DNA from: Aquatica leii
Taxonomy: Eukaryota; Arthropoda; Insecta; Coleoptera; Lampyridae
Direction of reading: 5' to 3'
Length of the DNA stretch: 64,000 nt
Assembly: GCA_035610365.1 (NCBI GenBank)
Contig: CM069438.1
Span: 46,310,837-46,374,836, forward strand
This document shows positions 1 through 10,185 of the stretch, piece after piece. The notes beneath the pieces are model-generated. The model did no database searches. It was not told where the DNA came from and worked only from the letters and a program-made list of their open reading frames with translations. Position 1 is the first letter of the stretch, and each line of letters begins with the position of its first letter. Made by a program: the position numbers and the translations under genes.

Positions 1-170
1 AAGATATAAACGTCCAAGTAGGAAATTGGGTCAGAAAAAATCTTTTGACTGCTACTTTTGAGCTCAAAAAAATTCTTAAAATCAAGAGAACTACCGTTAT
101 CGTTACAACATTTTCTATCAGTTTTTCTGTTTTGGAACAGAACCACCAGAATATTCGAGACAAAGGATAA
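1..170 (+). repeat. Gypsy-related fragment shared with 47.4 kb
   Basis: This stretch resembles 47397-47560. Both carry a block reading GTCAGAAAAAATCTTTTGACTG (here) or GCCAGAAAAAATCTATTGACTG (there), followed by a second block around ATCGTTACAACATTTTCTATC. The other copy lies directly downstream of a decayed Gypsy-like RNase H, so I infer that this is the 3' part of the same element family cut by the window edge. No usable reading frame is visible. Whether it is LTR or internal sequence is not clear. Confidence 0.5.
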
Positions 171-682
171 AAGTAAACGCAAAAATTGTAATCAATCTTA
201 AAAAAATTGCTGGTGTAGTAGATAAGTGCATTGTCGGTGATTTTACGCGTGTGCCGTAGAAATAAATAAAAGTGATTGTAACTATCTTATCCGCAAACGA
301 TTTACAATTACGATGTTATATAAACAATTATAATCAAGTAAATAGTGCAAATAAACTAGGTTTGCAGCTTGTGAACTTTAAATCTAATTGATAACCAAGT
401 AGTTTTATAAAATCTTAAGCTTTCGCGGTTGTTATGTTTAAAATCATAAGCGACTTTCGGCTTAGACCGCGTCGTAGTAAAACACCCAGACTTAGGCTTG
501 GTCATAGTCTCTTCTTGAGAGCCAAAACAAGAAGTAGAACTTGGCCTTTGCCGTATTGTCGTTCGTGAACCCAAACAAACTGACGTTTCGCAAGACATTG
601 CAGCTTGCATCTTCAGAGTGGTAAATGTCACTGAAAGAAAAAGTGGAAATGACGATATTTATACCAATAGCGTTTAGCGTGA

Positions 683-1541
683 TTATCGTTCCGTTACCGC
701 TTGACTGACTTCGTTATTACTCGGAGTAAGTGTCCTTTCCAAGAAGGTCGATCTTTGTCTTAGAGGATATAATACTGGCTTGCTGAGTCTTAAACCGTCT
801 TCTCGGTTCATATTACGAGGATGTTTTTCTATTTCCACAGCTTCGCGGATTAGTCTGGGAAAGTAGAAAGGAGTTCTAGCCAACACTTTAGTTTGGTCAA
901 AGTTCAGCGTGTGTCCTTGGTTCCACACGTGTTCTGCCACTGCTGATTTAGTAACTCTGCGGTGTTTGCAGTCAGCCATATGTTCTTTTACTCTAACTTC
1001 AATAGAGCGTCCCGTCTGTCCTATATAACTTAATCCACAGGAACAAGGAATTTTGTAAACTCCGGCATGTTTTAGAGCCCCTTGTTTGTCTTTAGCAGAT
1101 GTAAACCAGGTGTTCAGGGTCTCCTTAGTCGTAAAGACAGTTTTAATATTATGTTTCTTTAGCACCCTGCTTATTTTGTCTGTTGAACCCATACAGTAAG
1201 GTAAATAAGCGGTGCTATTAGGAGGTGATAAGTCTTCTTTGACTTTTGGATTTAATGCTCTTTTCCATGCGTTTTGGATCTCTTTGAACCCGTATCCATT
1301 TTGTTGTAGGGACTCCAACAATGTTTCCTTTTCCTTTTGTAGATTTTCGTTATCTGACACACGTATAGCTCTTTTGGCTAAAGTATGCAAAACAGTATTC
1401 TTCTGTACTGGATGGTGGTGAGATTCGGCGTTTAAGTATCTATTAGTGTGCGTTTTCTTTCTATAAACGGAATGCCCCAATTTTCCGTTATTTTTCTTTA
1501 TCACTAGTACATCAAGAAAGGCTAGACGGCTGTTATGTTCT
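683..1541 (-). pseudogene. Penelope-like element ORF, 3' part (RT end plus GIY-YIG)
   Basis: The frame encodes the C-terminal end of a Penelope-like reverse transcriptase followed by a GIY-YIG endonuclease domain. Upstream of the first Met (position 1504) the same frame stays open to about 1541 and reads SRLAFLDVLV, the end of the RT domain. Then come the TNRYLNAESHHHP linker typical of these elements, a spacer, and the nuclease: GVY at residues 148-150, SYIGQTGR at 159-166, Arg171 and NQGHTL near 196, counting from that Met. The cysteine pair in PCSCG just before YIG is usual for the family. The gene is 5'-truncated: the RT palm and fingers are missing, because at about 1542 the sequence turns into an inverted copy of its own 3' end. 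The reading frame itself is uninterrupted to TER-stop at 683. In intact elements the protein makes the cDNA and nicks target DNA in the nucleus; this copy cannot do so alone. Confidence 0.85.
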
Positions 1542-1545
1542 TAAA

Positions 1546-1764
1546 GTGTTGGCTAGAACTCCTTTCTACTTTCCCAGACTAATCCGCGAAGCTGTGGAAA
1601 TAGAAAAACATCCTCGTAATATGAACCGAGAAGACGGTTTAAGGCTCAGCAAATCTTGGCTACCAGTATTATATCCTCTAAGACAAAGATCGAACTTCTT
1701 GGAAAGGACACAAACACTTACTCCGAGTAATAACGAAGTCAGTCAAGCGGTAACGGAACGATAA
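1546..1764 (+). pseudogene. Inverted duplicate of the Penelope-like C-terminus
   Basis: This plus-strand frame repeats the last 70 or so residues of the Penelope-like ORF on the opposite strand (shared words LARTPFYFPRLIREAVEIEK and NEVSQAVTER). It differs by short in-frame insertions, for example SW before LPVLYP and QT before LTPSNN. The following sequence to about 2021 repeats the 3' untranslated part. It contains no GIY or YIG motif, so it is a dead terminal fragment and not a second gene. Confidence 0.8.
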
Positions 1765-2049
1765 GGTTCGTTAATCACGCTAAACGCTATTGGTATAAAT
1801 ATCGTCATTTCCACTTTTTCTTTCAGTGACATTTACCACTCTGAAGATGCAAGCTGCAATGTCTTGCGAAACGTCAGTTTGTTTGGGTTCACGAACGACA
1901 ATACGGCAAAGGCCAAGTTCTACTTCTTGTTTTGGCTCTCAAGAAGAGACTATGACCAAGCCTAAGTCTGGGTGTTTTACTACGACGCGGTCTAAGCCGA
2001 AAGTCGCTTATGATTTTAAATCAAGTAGTTTTAGTTTAGTTTATTAAAA

Positions 2050-4475
2050 TAGTATGGTCACAAGTAAATAAAAAAAAATAACCTAATAGTTTAAAAAAAA
2101 AAGAAAGAATGGGCCATGGGAAAACGAAATAGATGAAATAATCGCAGATGCAAGACTAACACATATAAATTGGATGGTCGCTACAGCAAATTTTTGATGT
2201 ACAAATATAAGAGAACGCCAAAGACATTAACACACTCTTGAACAATAACAAAATAAAAAAAAAGTGGTGGGTTTGTTTATTATGGTAATTTGGTGTTAGT
2301 TTTTCTAAAAGTCATAAATATTCACAATTCACGTCTCCTAACCGCACCAATATTCAGAATATTAGACAGCTACAAAAATTTGAATTTATGTGCGAGATAA
2401 TTGAAAAGGTTTTTTTGAAATATGGTTTTTTTAAAGCTAGTTCTGTTTTATTTGATTTTTGATTGATGTTTTTCTGGATTTGGTTTTCTTATATTTGACA
2501 TTAGTTTTTCTAAAATAGATTTGAGTTTTGTTTACTATTTTACTAATACGCAAAAACATCAAAAACAGGATATAAAAAAAATCGTTTTTTTAGTATTTGT
2601 TGCTTTTTTAAATAAAAAATTGCAATTATGCCCTAAATAATTAAATTTTAGTCTTTGCTTAAAAATAATAAATGTTGAAAATAAAAAAAATTTTACTCCA
2701 AATTAACGAAACGTAGCCATCTCGATCGTTGTCTAATTTATCATTATTCCACATCTTATATTTTATAAAAAACGATAGTTTTTATTTAATTATCCTTGTT
2801 TTTGTGTTCATAAACCGTTCCAAGTCATAAATCAGACATAAAGAATTGATAAAAACCGATAACACGTAAGGAACTAGTTATTTGTTACACATATAATCTT
2901 TGACATCTTTACATCTAAATATTTTATTAAATAAAAGTAGAAAATATAAAATATGTCTCATATCCTATTCAATATCGTACAATTTCCCGATGTGAGATAG
3001 TATTCGTATGCATATCTATAGGGTATTATTTATTTCCCTGGTGTGGGACAAACCCTGCCGTATGGTGGGGACAGGTGAATTGAAATGATAAAGCGATTTA
3101 CACTAAGAATATCTTACCCTACGTAGCAACGCTAAATCAATGATTTCATCTTTGGTTTAAGCTATTGGAGGACAACCGTAAATATTTGTAACATTACCTC
3201 AATTATTAGCTCAACTACAGCTTGTTATAAATACTCGACTAACAGTATAATTGCCAATTTACAAAACGGTGTCCCCACATTTGAATTTTAAAACGAATGT
3301 AGATATCGTATCGTTTATATGCATACGAAAACGATAAACATCTTAAAATATGATCTAAAATGAGATGTCTCAGAAAAAAGGTGCGAAAATCGCCTCGTTG
3401 AAAGTTGTGAATGCAGCAAAGGACCTACCGTTATTACCGACATTGCCTTGCCCAATCGAAGAGAATGCAAATTTTCTTTAATACACCTTTGCCCTTATTG
3501 CTAAAATGCGGCACAGAAAATCTTACTGATTAACTTAACACGAATTTATACAAAATTTGTATTAAAATAAATTGTTTTATAATTAAATTTAACACAGATA
3601 ATTTAAAAATAGTGTGTTGCAATTAAGATGTGCTCCGCTCTATGCTTTAGAATCAAATACTAAATGTAAATTTTTCCTATTGTCCAGTGTCCATTTCCGT
3701 AGAATTGAAGACATTTCTTCGAACCTTTCAACCGTTCGTTCTTAGATAATATAGGTGGGTTAGGAACTTAGATGTCATTTGTGTATGCTTTCGTGCCAAA
3801 AAATTGCCTTATGAATACCTTTTCTGCTAAACCCAGAAATTTTATGTTATTCGACATGCATAAAAACTCAGTTTTATTTACAAATATTACAATGCTCTTT
3901 GACAACAACACTTCTTAAGTATTGAAAACAATTTGTTGTAAAACCATATTTATACGTTTCATCCGACGAGAAAAAATATTACGATTTTAGAAAATTTAAA
4001 ATACTACAGATTAACAATTAAAATTTTGTTTGCTGCTTGTGATCTGACATTTGTTTTCAACTAATTTTGGTAAATATCTAATCTATATCTAATCTATCTA
4101 TCTATCTAATGTATTGCGCCATACAAGGACTAAACGTGTAAATGTGTAAACGCAAAATCAAATTTTGTTATATATATATAAAAAAAATTCTGCTACGAGA
4201 GATTCATTGGGGTAAGGATGCATTTTTATTTTACGGCATAATTTGATTTTACTGTTTTGTAATTGGCTACTTCAGCCACATACACGTGTTCTTGTAACTT
4301 TGGTTACCTGCACGTGTTCTTTCTTATCTTTGGTATGCTGTCACCTATTCTTTCATACTGGAAAATTCCTATGATGACAATACAATTAATGGAGTATTAA
4401 GAATTGTTATTATTTGAAATTTACTTTATATTTTGTTTAACATTGTTTGAGACCTTCTGTTCTCTTTTTCAACCC
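2050..4475. other. Gene-free AT-rich stretch
   Basis: I see no coding region or recognisable element here. The only simple structure is a short ATCT/TATC microsatellite at about 4075-4110 and a TA run near 4170. Confidence 0.6.
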
Positions 4476-4489
4476 CTCTAGGTATGTGG

Positions 4490-7400
4490 TTTTGGAGATT
4501 TAATTAAAAAAATAATTATCTTTTCGTCAAATATAGGGCGCAATTCGCCCAATGGTAGTTTATATTCAAGCAAATCTGCTACATCGCAAAGGTCACCATT
4601 GTTCGAGTTGTCAAAAAGAAATATTCTCAGATTCTCAGGTGATCTAGAAAACTGGATCGAATTCAAAACCATATTTTCCAGTTTAATTCATGATAACTCG
4701 GATCTTACCAATATCTAAAGGATGCATTACCTTAAAGGCTGTCTCGCTGGTACCGCTGCTAAAGTAATCAAATCATTAGAGTTTTCTGCTAGCAATTATC
4801 AAACTGCTTTTAACTCATTAGTAGCCCAATATGATTAGCCTAAATTATTAATTCGGAAACATTTAAAATCCATTATGGGATTAGAGCTTTTGACAAAGGA
4901 ATCTGCTTTCACTCTGAGAAAAAAAAACAATTTTTTTTTCAAGCACGTTACAGCACTCTAATATCTTGCTACAACACGGCAGTTATTCGAAACGTGTATC
5001 ATACATGTTACATCGGAAAAATTAGATACAACTACTTTGCGGCAATGGGAAACTATACGCAACAAATTCAATTTTGATCTAGCAGATGAATTGAATTCAT
5101 TTCTCACAAGTCATGCCAATCTTCTAGATAGACTAGAAACCAAAACAGTTAAGGGGTGCCCGAAAAATCTAAATTCTATTCAAAATCGTTTGTTGGGGAT
5201 CACTAACTATCCAAATGTGGCAATTTTTTCAACATGACACCAAAGAATCGTTCTTCAAAGGTTGAGCGTTGAAGATATGCTTCAACTGCTATGCTCGGGG
5301 TCGCATGTTACCTTAATGCGCTTTCTTTATGTCAATTTTTTGGAACAAACAGGAGAAGCTTTTGCGTCGCAACCTCTTCTGGAGTCCCTCATTCCTATTG
5401 TTTCTGCTCGGATACAATCAAAGTTTTGTTGCCAACTGCAACTTGTAAGATTCTTGATACTTACGAAACCTCCCACCCTATTCGCGTACTTCTTGATTCG
5501 TGCAGCCAATTAAACTTTATACGTTCAGACCTATATGAAAAGTAAAGATTGCCTACTTGCCAAGTAAACATTTCAGTTTTTGGGTTGAAAAGCTCTCTTT
5601 CCCGCATACGTTCGAGTTGTAATGTCGAACTCTCCGCTCATCATTCTCCTTACAAGATTAATCTTTTTAGATAGAGATTACTGGAATGTTGCTTTCCTTT
5701 CAGGTAGATCATTCTACAGTTGTGATTCCATACAACACCCGATTATCTTACCCATTTTTTGGCCATCAGAGTCAAATCAATCTGTTAATAGGGTCATCAA
5801 CCTTTTTCGATCTGTTTTGCATTGGGCAGGTGCGGTTAGGTCTCAATCTGCCAATTCTTCAAAAGAGTCGGTTTGGTTGGGTCGTGTCTGGACCTATGTA
5901 CTCTAGTTTTTCTAACGAGGTGCAATGTTATCTGAATATTTCTGAGATTCCAGATCAGTTATGCCGATTTTGGGAATTAGAAAGTTATCCAACTGACAGA
6001 ATTTTCTCTTTGGAGGAGAATTTTTATGAATCCCATTTTGTGCAAAACACACTAAGAGATCAAGAGAATAGACTTGTCGTCTCTATTCCTTTAAAACAAC
6101 CTATTCAGGTATTAGGCGACTCTTTCGCTGTAGCTCAAAAAAGGTTTTTATCTCTAGAGCGGCGTCTTTAAGCCAATCTAAAACTTTCCAATCGTTATTC
6201 AGCATTCACGAGGGAATTTTTAGAGTTAGATCACATTTCGCTTAGATTGAATCTCAAATTAAATTCTTATTATCTCCCACACCATGGAGTCTTAAGAGAG
6301 GACAGTTTTACCACAAAATTTCGAGTGGTATTCAATGGTTTTCAAGTAACCACAACGGGTCATTCTCTTAACAGCATACAGAAAGTAGGCCCCACAATTC
6401 AACAGAATCCATTTTCTATCTTAGTACGATTTCGCAAGTATTTTTATGCGATCTCTTCTGATATTGAAAAGATGTAATGGCAGGTTTGAATAGAACCTAG
6501 CCAAAAGTCTTTACAACGCATTCTATGGCTTTTTTGGCCATTAGATCTAGTTAAGTCATACGATCTCAACACTGTCACTTATGGAACAGCTTCAGCTTCA
6601 TTTCTAGTAAAATGTAGCTTATTCGGATTAGGCATCGATTGTAAAGTTTGTAATCTACAAATTTCTCAAATCATCAAACAAGACTTTTATGTTGATGATC
6701 TGCTGACAGGAGCTGATAGTCTTAATAAAGTCCTTGATATATGGTCACAACTTACTTATGTTTTGCGTTCAGGGTGCCTTAAATTGCGGACGTGGATTTA
6801 TAACAATTTTATCGGACATTCCTAAAATTGATCCGCATCCAGGTATTCATGAATTTGAAGTCCAAGAGCGTACTACCACGCTGGGTCTTATTTGGTCTTT
6901 TCCTACTCTGTATCCCGTTTTGCTTCTACTAAAAGACCAACAACCAAACGATCCTATCAGAAGTATCTCAGATTTTCGACTCATTCAATCTTCTATCGCC
7001 TTGTTCTATTACAGCAAAAACTCTTTTTCAAAAATTATGGTTGGAAAAGTTATCATTTGACGACCTAGTCCCAAATAGCATTCACTCCATATAGACTACT
7101 TATCGTAGCAACCTTGCAGATCTATACGATTTAAAGTTTTTTGGTCATTTTCTATATAAAAATTTAGTCGACATAAAACTTCATGGATTTTGCAATGCTT
7201 CCACTCGTGGTTTTGGTGCATGCGTATATATGCGTTCAGTTGACATGGACAATCAAGTTCAAGTTGCTCCCCTTAAGTTTTTAACTGTTCCCAAGTTTGA
7301 GTTGTGTGGAGCACTAGTTTTAGCCAAACTTTCAGATCACATTCTAAAAGCATTGGATGCTCCAATATCCAAATGTTTTCTGTGGTCTGATTCCAACGTC

Positions 7401-7735
7401 GCTTTGTAGTGGTTGAAAACCAGTCTCAACTTACTCAAGATCTTTGTCTGCAATAGAGTCGCAAATAAATCAAATCTTGCCGACTTACTCTCTAGGGGAA
7501 CCACGCCCCAAATTCTAAAAATCTTGACGCTGTAGTGGCAGGCTCCACCTTGGTTTACCCAAGATTCGTTATGCTGGTCCAACTACCAGTCTATCGCAGC
7601 AGAGCTTTCTGATATGAAGATACAATCTCAGTGTTTAGTAGCAACGGAGCCATTCTTTCTATTTTCAGACTTTTTGAGTCTCACCAGACTCGAACGAGTC
7701 ATCTAATATTGTTTGCGATTTTCTAAGAATTGTTT
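4490..7735 (+). pseudogene. Decayed BEL/Pao retrotransposon gag-pol
   Basis: Fragments in shifting plus-strand frames follow the BEL/Pao order. A DUF1759-like Gag segment (FSGDLENWIEFK and HYLKGCLAGTAAKVIKSL) starts near 4625. Protease remnants (RVLLDSC) lie near 5490 and the pre-RT region (IGQVRLGLNLPILQKSRFGWVVSG) spans 5820-5900. The RT has TTKFRVVFN at 6310, TVTYGTASASF-type sequence near 6575 and the catalytic box FYVDDLL at 6690. The RNase H has KLHGFCNAS near 7180, ELCGALVLAKL at 7300 and WSDSNVAL at 7385. Homology stops at the start of the integrase region (TRLERVI, 7690). Many stops and frameshifts are present, and no LTRs are recognised. The copy is old and is a different family from the intact BEL element downstream. 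Confidence 0.85.
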
Positions 7736-7739
7736 AATT

Positions 7740-8495
7740 GATTAAGACACAAAAATTTACAAGAACTAAAAACTAGAATAATCCGTACTTGTGTAGAAAT
7801 GACTCCACAGCAAATACGAAATGTAATTTTGCACATACGCAAAAGGAATGACAAATGCATTAGAGGAAATAATGGTTTGGTAGAATTTATAAAAATGTAA
7901 TTGTTTCTTGTGATGTAATTTTTATTTTTTTGGTGTTGCATAAGCTTAAGCCCAATAATACGTTGTTATAAACTATGAATTTTTGAAAATAAATTAGTAT
8001 GTAGTGTGCATTTTGATTCTTCTACAAGATCGTTATTACTTTAAAATTTTGTAAAACCCCGTTTTAAAGGATGCTCAATCTAGTGACGTGCATATATTCA
8101 TTCTAAAAAAATTGCTAATATGATTTATTCAAATTTAAAAAAAATAAGCTTTAGATTTTATATTAACCAGGCCATTTTTGCTGAAAATGTTCAGTCTATC
8201 AAATTTTATATTAAAAAAAATCTGACCTAAATCGCACAATTAATAAACCTAATACAGACTGACCCCAAAACAAATAAGTTACACTGTATATGTAATAATT
8301 AACTTTGTAGCAATTTTAAGGAATTTGTGTGGGATGTGCCATTAGCTAATAGCACATACTCCGGAACACTAAATTGTGACTATTTGTATCTCATACAACA
8401 TTTCTGTGGTCAACATTTTCAGCTGTTTGCACGCACGACTGTACGTAGTATTACGTTTGTTATCACAATTAAGTATAAAACTTTTTTATGTAATA
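7740..8495. other. Gene-free AT-rich stretch
   Basis: Short open frames occur but none resembles a known protein. I see no terminal repeats or RNA gene. Confidence 0.5.
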
Positions 8496-8499
8496 TATT

Positions 8500-8843
8500 A
8501 AATGGCGCGCTCTGAGTGACAAAGCAAAAACCTAATTGAAGCACGAAAACAACTATTAAAAGACGAAAATACAAACTAAATAACAAAAGACAAAAGAAAT
8601 TATAAAAATACAAAAATAAAAGAAAATTTAAAAGAAAAGAAAAGCCTAAAAGAAATACAATCAAAAATGAAAAAGAAAGTCACGAACATAGGATCAGAGG
8701 AAATACCCGAAATTACAGAGGGATAAATTGACAATGCTATAAAGAAGATGTCAAACAATCGAGCCCCAAGAGAAAATAAAATAGTAATAGAAATGATAAA
8801 ATACGAAGATAAATCTGTCTCAAAACAATTTAAACAGTCTACA
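8500..8843 (+). pseudogene. RTE-like LINE, fragment upstream of the BEL insertion
   Basis: The frame around 8690-8840 reads GSEEIPEITEG, then AIKKMSNNRAP and VIEMIKYEDKSVSK. This is the linker just before the RT domain of RTE-type LINEs, usually ending in a nearly invariant NNRAPGEDG-type motif (here altered to NNRAPREN). The reading stops at the CTACA target site of the BEL element and resumes directly after it at 15704, so this and the downstream fragment are one LINE. The 5' end with the endonuclease is missing. Confidence 0.75.
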
Positions 8844-9276
8844 TGTTTTGTCGTTATCTGTAATTGTTTCTTCTTATTAGTAATAATTAATAATCTATTT
8901 TTAAGTTTATTTTGTAAGTCTCTGTATATACATATTTCGATATTTATATACCTATGTGCCAGCTTTTGAATTCGATCTGGGCGTGTCGAGCATTTTAAAA
9001 TAAGGGGAAAGAAAAGATTTCAGAGTTGTATGAGTAGTACCATTATAGCGGTTAATCCAATAGCTGCATAAAGATTAAATGTAAAAGTTGCCGTTGCAAC
9101 ATTGTACATCTCATTATATATATATGTGCCTTAATTAAATCTTTAAATGGTATGATTATTTTTTTTTATGTGATCGCAAACTCGAAGATACCAACCACCC
9201 TACCACCGCCGTGGATAAATATACAGTTAATTTATTAATACCTTGATATTAAGGTAAAGAGATTACAAACTCATCA
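8844..9276 (+). repeat. BEL/Pao 5' LTR
   Basis: 433 bp, identical to the 3' LTR except at one position near 9111. It starts with TG and ends with CA as usual. It should contain the promoter and the transcription start, but no element can be assigned with certainty in such AT-rich sequence. Confidence 0.95.
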
Positions 9277-9278
9277 TT

Positions 9279-9298
9279 TGGTCCTTCGAATGGGATTC
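9279..9298 (+). promoter_or_regulatory. Primer-binding site, tRNA-Tyr-like
   Basis: Two bases after the 5' LTR the sequence reads TGGTCCTTCGAATGGG. TGG followed by TCCTTCGA is the complement of an acceptor stem ending TCGAAGGA-CCA, which is the usual tRNA-Tyr 3' end (its 5' strand begins CCTTCGA). The match holds for about the first 12 bases, so tRNA-Tyr is my inference for the reverse-transcription primer. Confidence 0.7.
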
Positions 9299-9720
9299 TT
9301 CGAATTATCTACATTTTGCGACACATAATTTTTAATTGATGGAAACATCATAGCGTAAGGTATACCCCTTCGCACCTGTGGAATCGGTGAGTGATTTTCA
9401 ATCCTCCTTTACAACCCGTTTCCTTTTGATTTTTGTATTACAACGGCTTCGTGTAATATGTATTTAATTTAATTATTTAAATACGTTTGTGTTTGTATGT
9501 TTTTATAAATACTTTTGGTAGAACTGTATACGCCTATAATTATTTTAACGTTCTTAACGTCGATTTTTAGACATATTTGTCACGGGCGATTTAAATTTTA
9601 AGTCAAGCGTTAAGCGTGTGGAAACCACCCTTATTCGTTGGTCTATTTTTAACTTATTTGATTTTAAATAAGTATACTGTTTTTAGTACGCGTTTTTATT
9701 TTGATTATACATTCGGTAAA

Positions 9721-10185
9721 ATGGCACATAAAGATAAGAAAGCCTCTAGTGATAAACTTTTGTTTACGAAGGGTAAAAGTCTAATTGAAGAATGCGATTA
9801 TTTTCGTAGTTTTTTAGATTCCTTAACTGACGAATGTATTACTGATTTAAGTAAAAGGCAGATTCGCGTCGAACTTAATATTTTCAATCCTCTACTGGAA
9901 CAATATTCAAATTTTCTAGTAGAAAGCATTGCGACGAACCTTGAACTTGATCAATTTCCAACGCTTGCTGAGTTTAGGAAAGGTTATACCGAATTAAAAG
10001 TTAAAGCAGAAATTCTTTTAGAAAATAATGTTACTGAAAATAGCGCGGTAATAAATTCAAATAATTCATTTACTTCAACCGGGTTTCACTCGCAAGACCG
10101 AGTGAAACTTCCCGTTATATCTTTACCAAATTTCGATGGAACTCATCAAGCTTTCCGAAGTTTTTTCGAAGTTTTGAAGCCCTAG
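9721..10185 (+). CDS. gag: BEL/Pao Gag, N-terminal part, ends at a frame change
   Basis: The start chosen is the ATG at 9721 (context TAAAATGG, lysine-rich MAHKDKK start). The open frame extends upstream without an ATG. The product is the N-terminal half of a DUF1759-type Gag, the particle-forming protein: an alpha-helical segment, then KLPVISLPNFDGTHQAF at the beginning of DUF1759. The frame ends at a TAG at 10183, in the middle of that domain. The domain continues without a gap in the -1 frame (FEALVGNNGNLND from 10173, then EKFLYLKNCLKGPA). The break lies at the heptamer TTTTTTC (10161-10167). A lost T in that run is the simplest reading; programmed -1 slippage is also possible. Otherwise this Gag looks complete. 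Confidence 0.85.
   Translation: MAHKDKKASSDKLLFTKGKSLIEECDYFRSFLDSLTDECITDLSKRQIRVELNIFNPLLEQYSNFLVESIATNLELDQFPTLAEFRKGYTELKVKAEILLENNVTENSAVINSNNSFTSTGFHSQDRVKLPVISLPNFDGTHQAFRSFFEVLKP

Larger units (their letters stand above)
437..2021. repeat. Large inverted repeat formed by two Penelope 3' ends
   Basis: The arms are about 437-891 and 1546-2021, separated by about 650 bp that holds the unique part of the GIY-YIG ORF. Both arms run from the start of the last third of the ORF through the 3' untranslated region to the same outer point (CGCTTATGATTTTAAA). Head-to-head and partial inverted copies are known for Penelope-like elements and are often produced during their target-primed insertion. 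The outer ends coincide, which supports one insertion event and not chance juxtaposition. Confidence 0.8.

Noticed and set aside
356..631. Possible 91-residue protein repeated at 1826-2047
   Set aside because: It is the 3' untranslated sequence of the Penelope element, present in both inverted arms; no family match.
683..1504. GIY-YIG protein as a stand-alone host nuclease or homing endonuclease
   Set aside because: The upstream frame carries the end of a Penelope RT and the typical linker, so it is the element's own C-terminal domain.
4075..4185. ATCT/TATC and TA simple repeats
   Set aside because: Ordinary short microsatellites without further structure.
8419..8664. Hydrophobic minus-strand frame suggesting a small membrane protein
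   Set aside because: Antisense of lysine-rich LINE coding sequence; composition explains the hydrophobicity.
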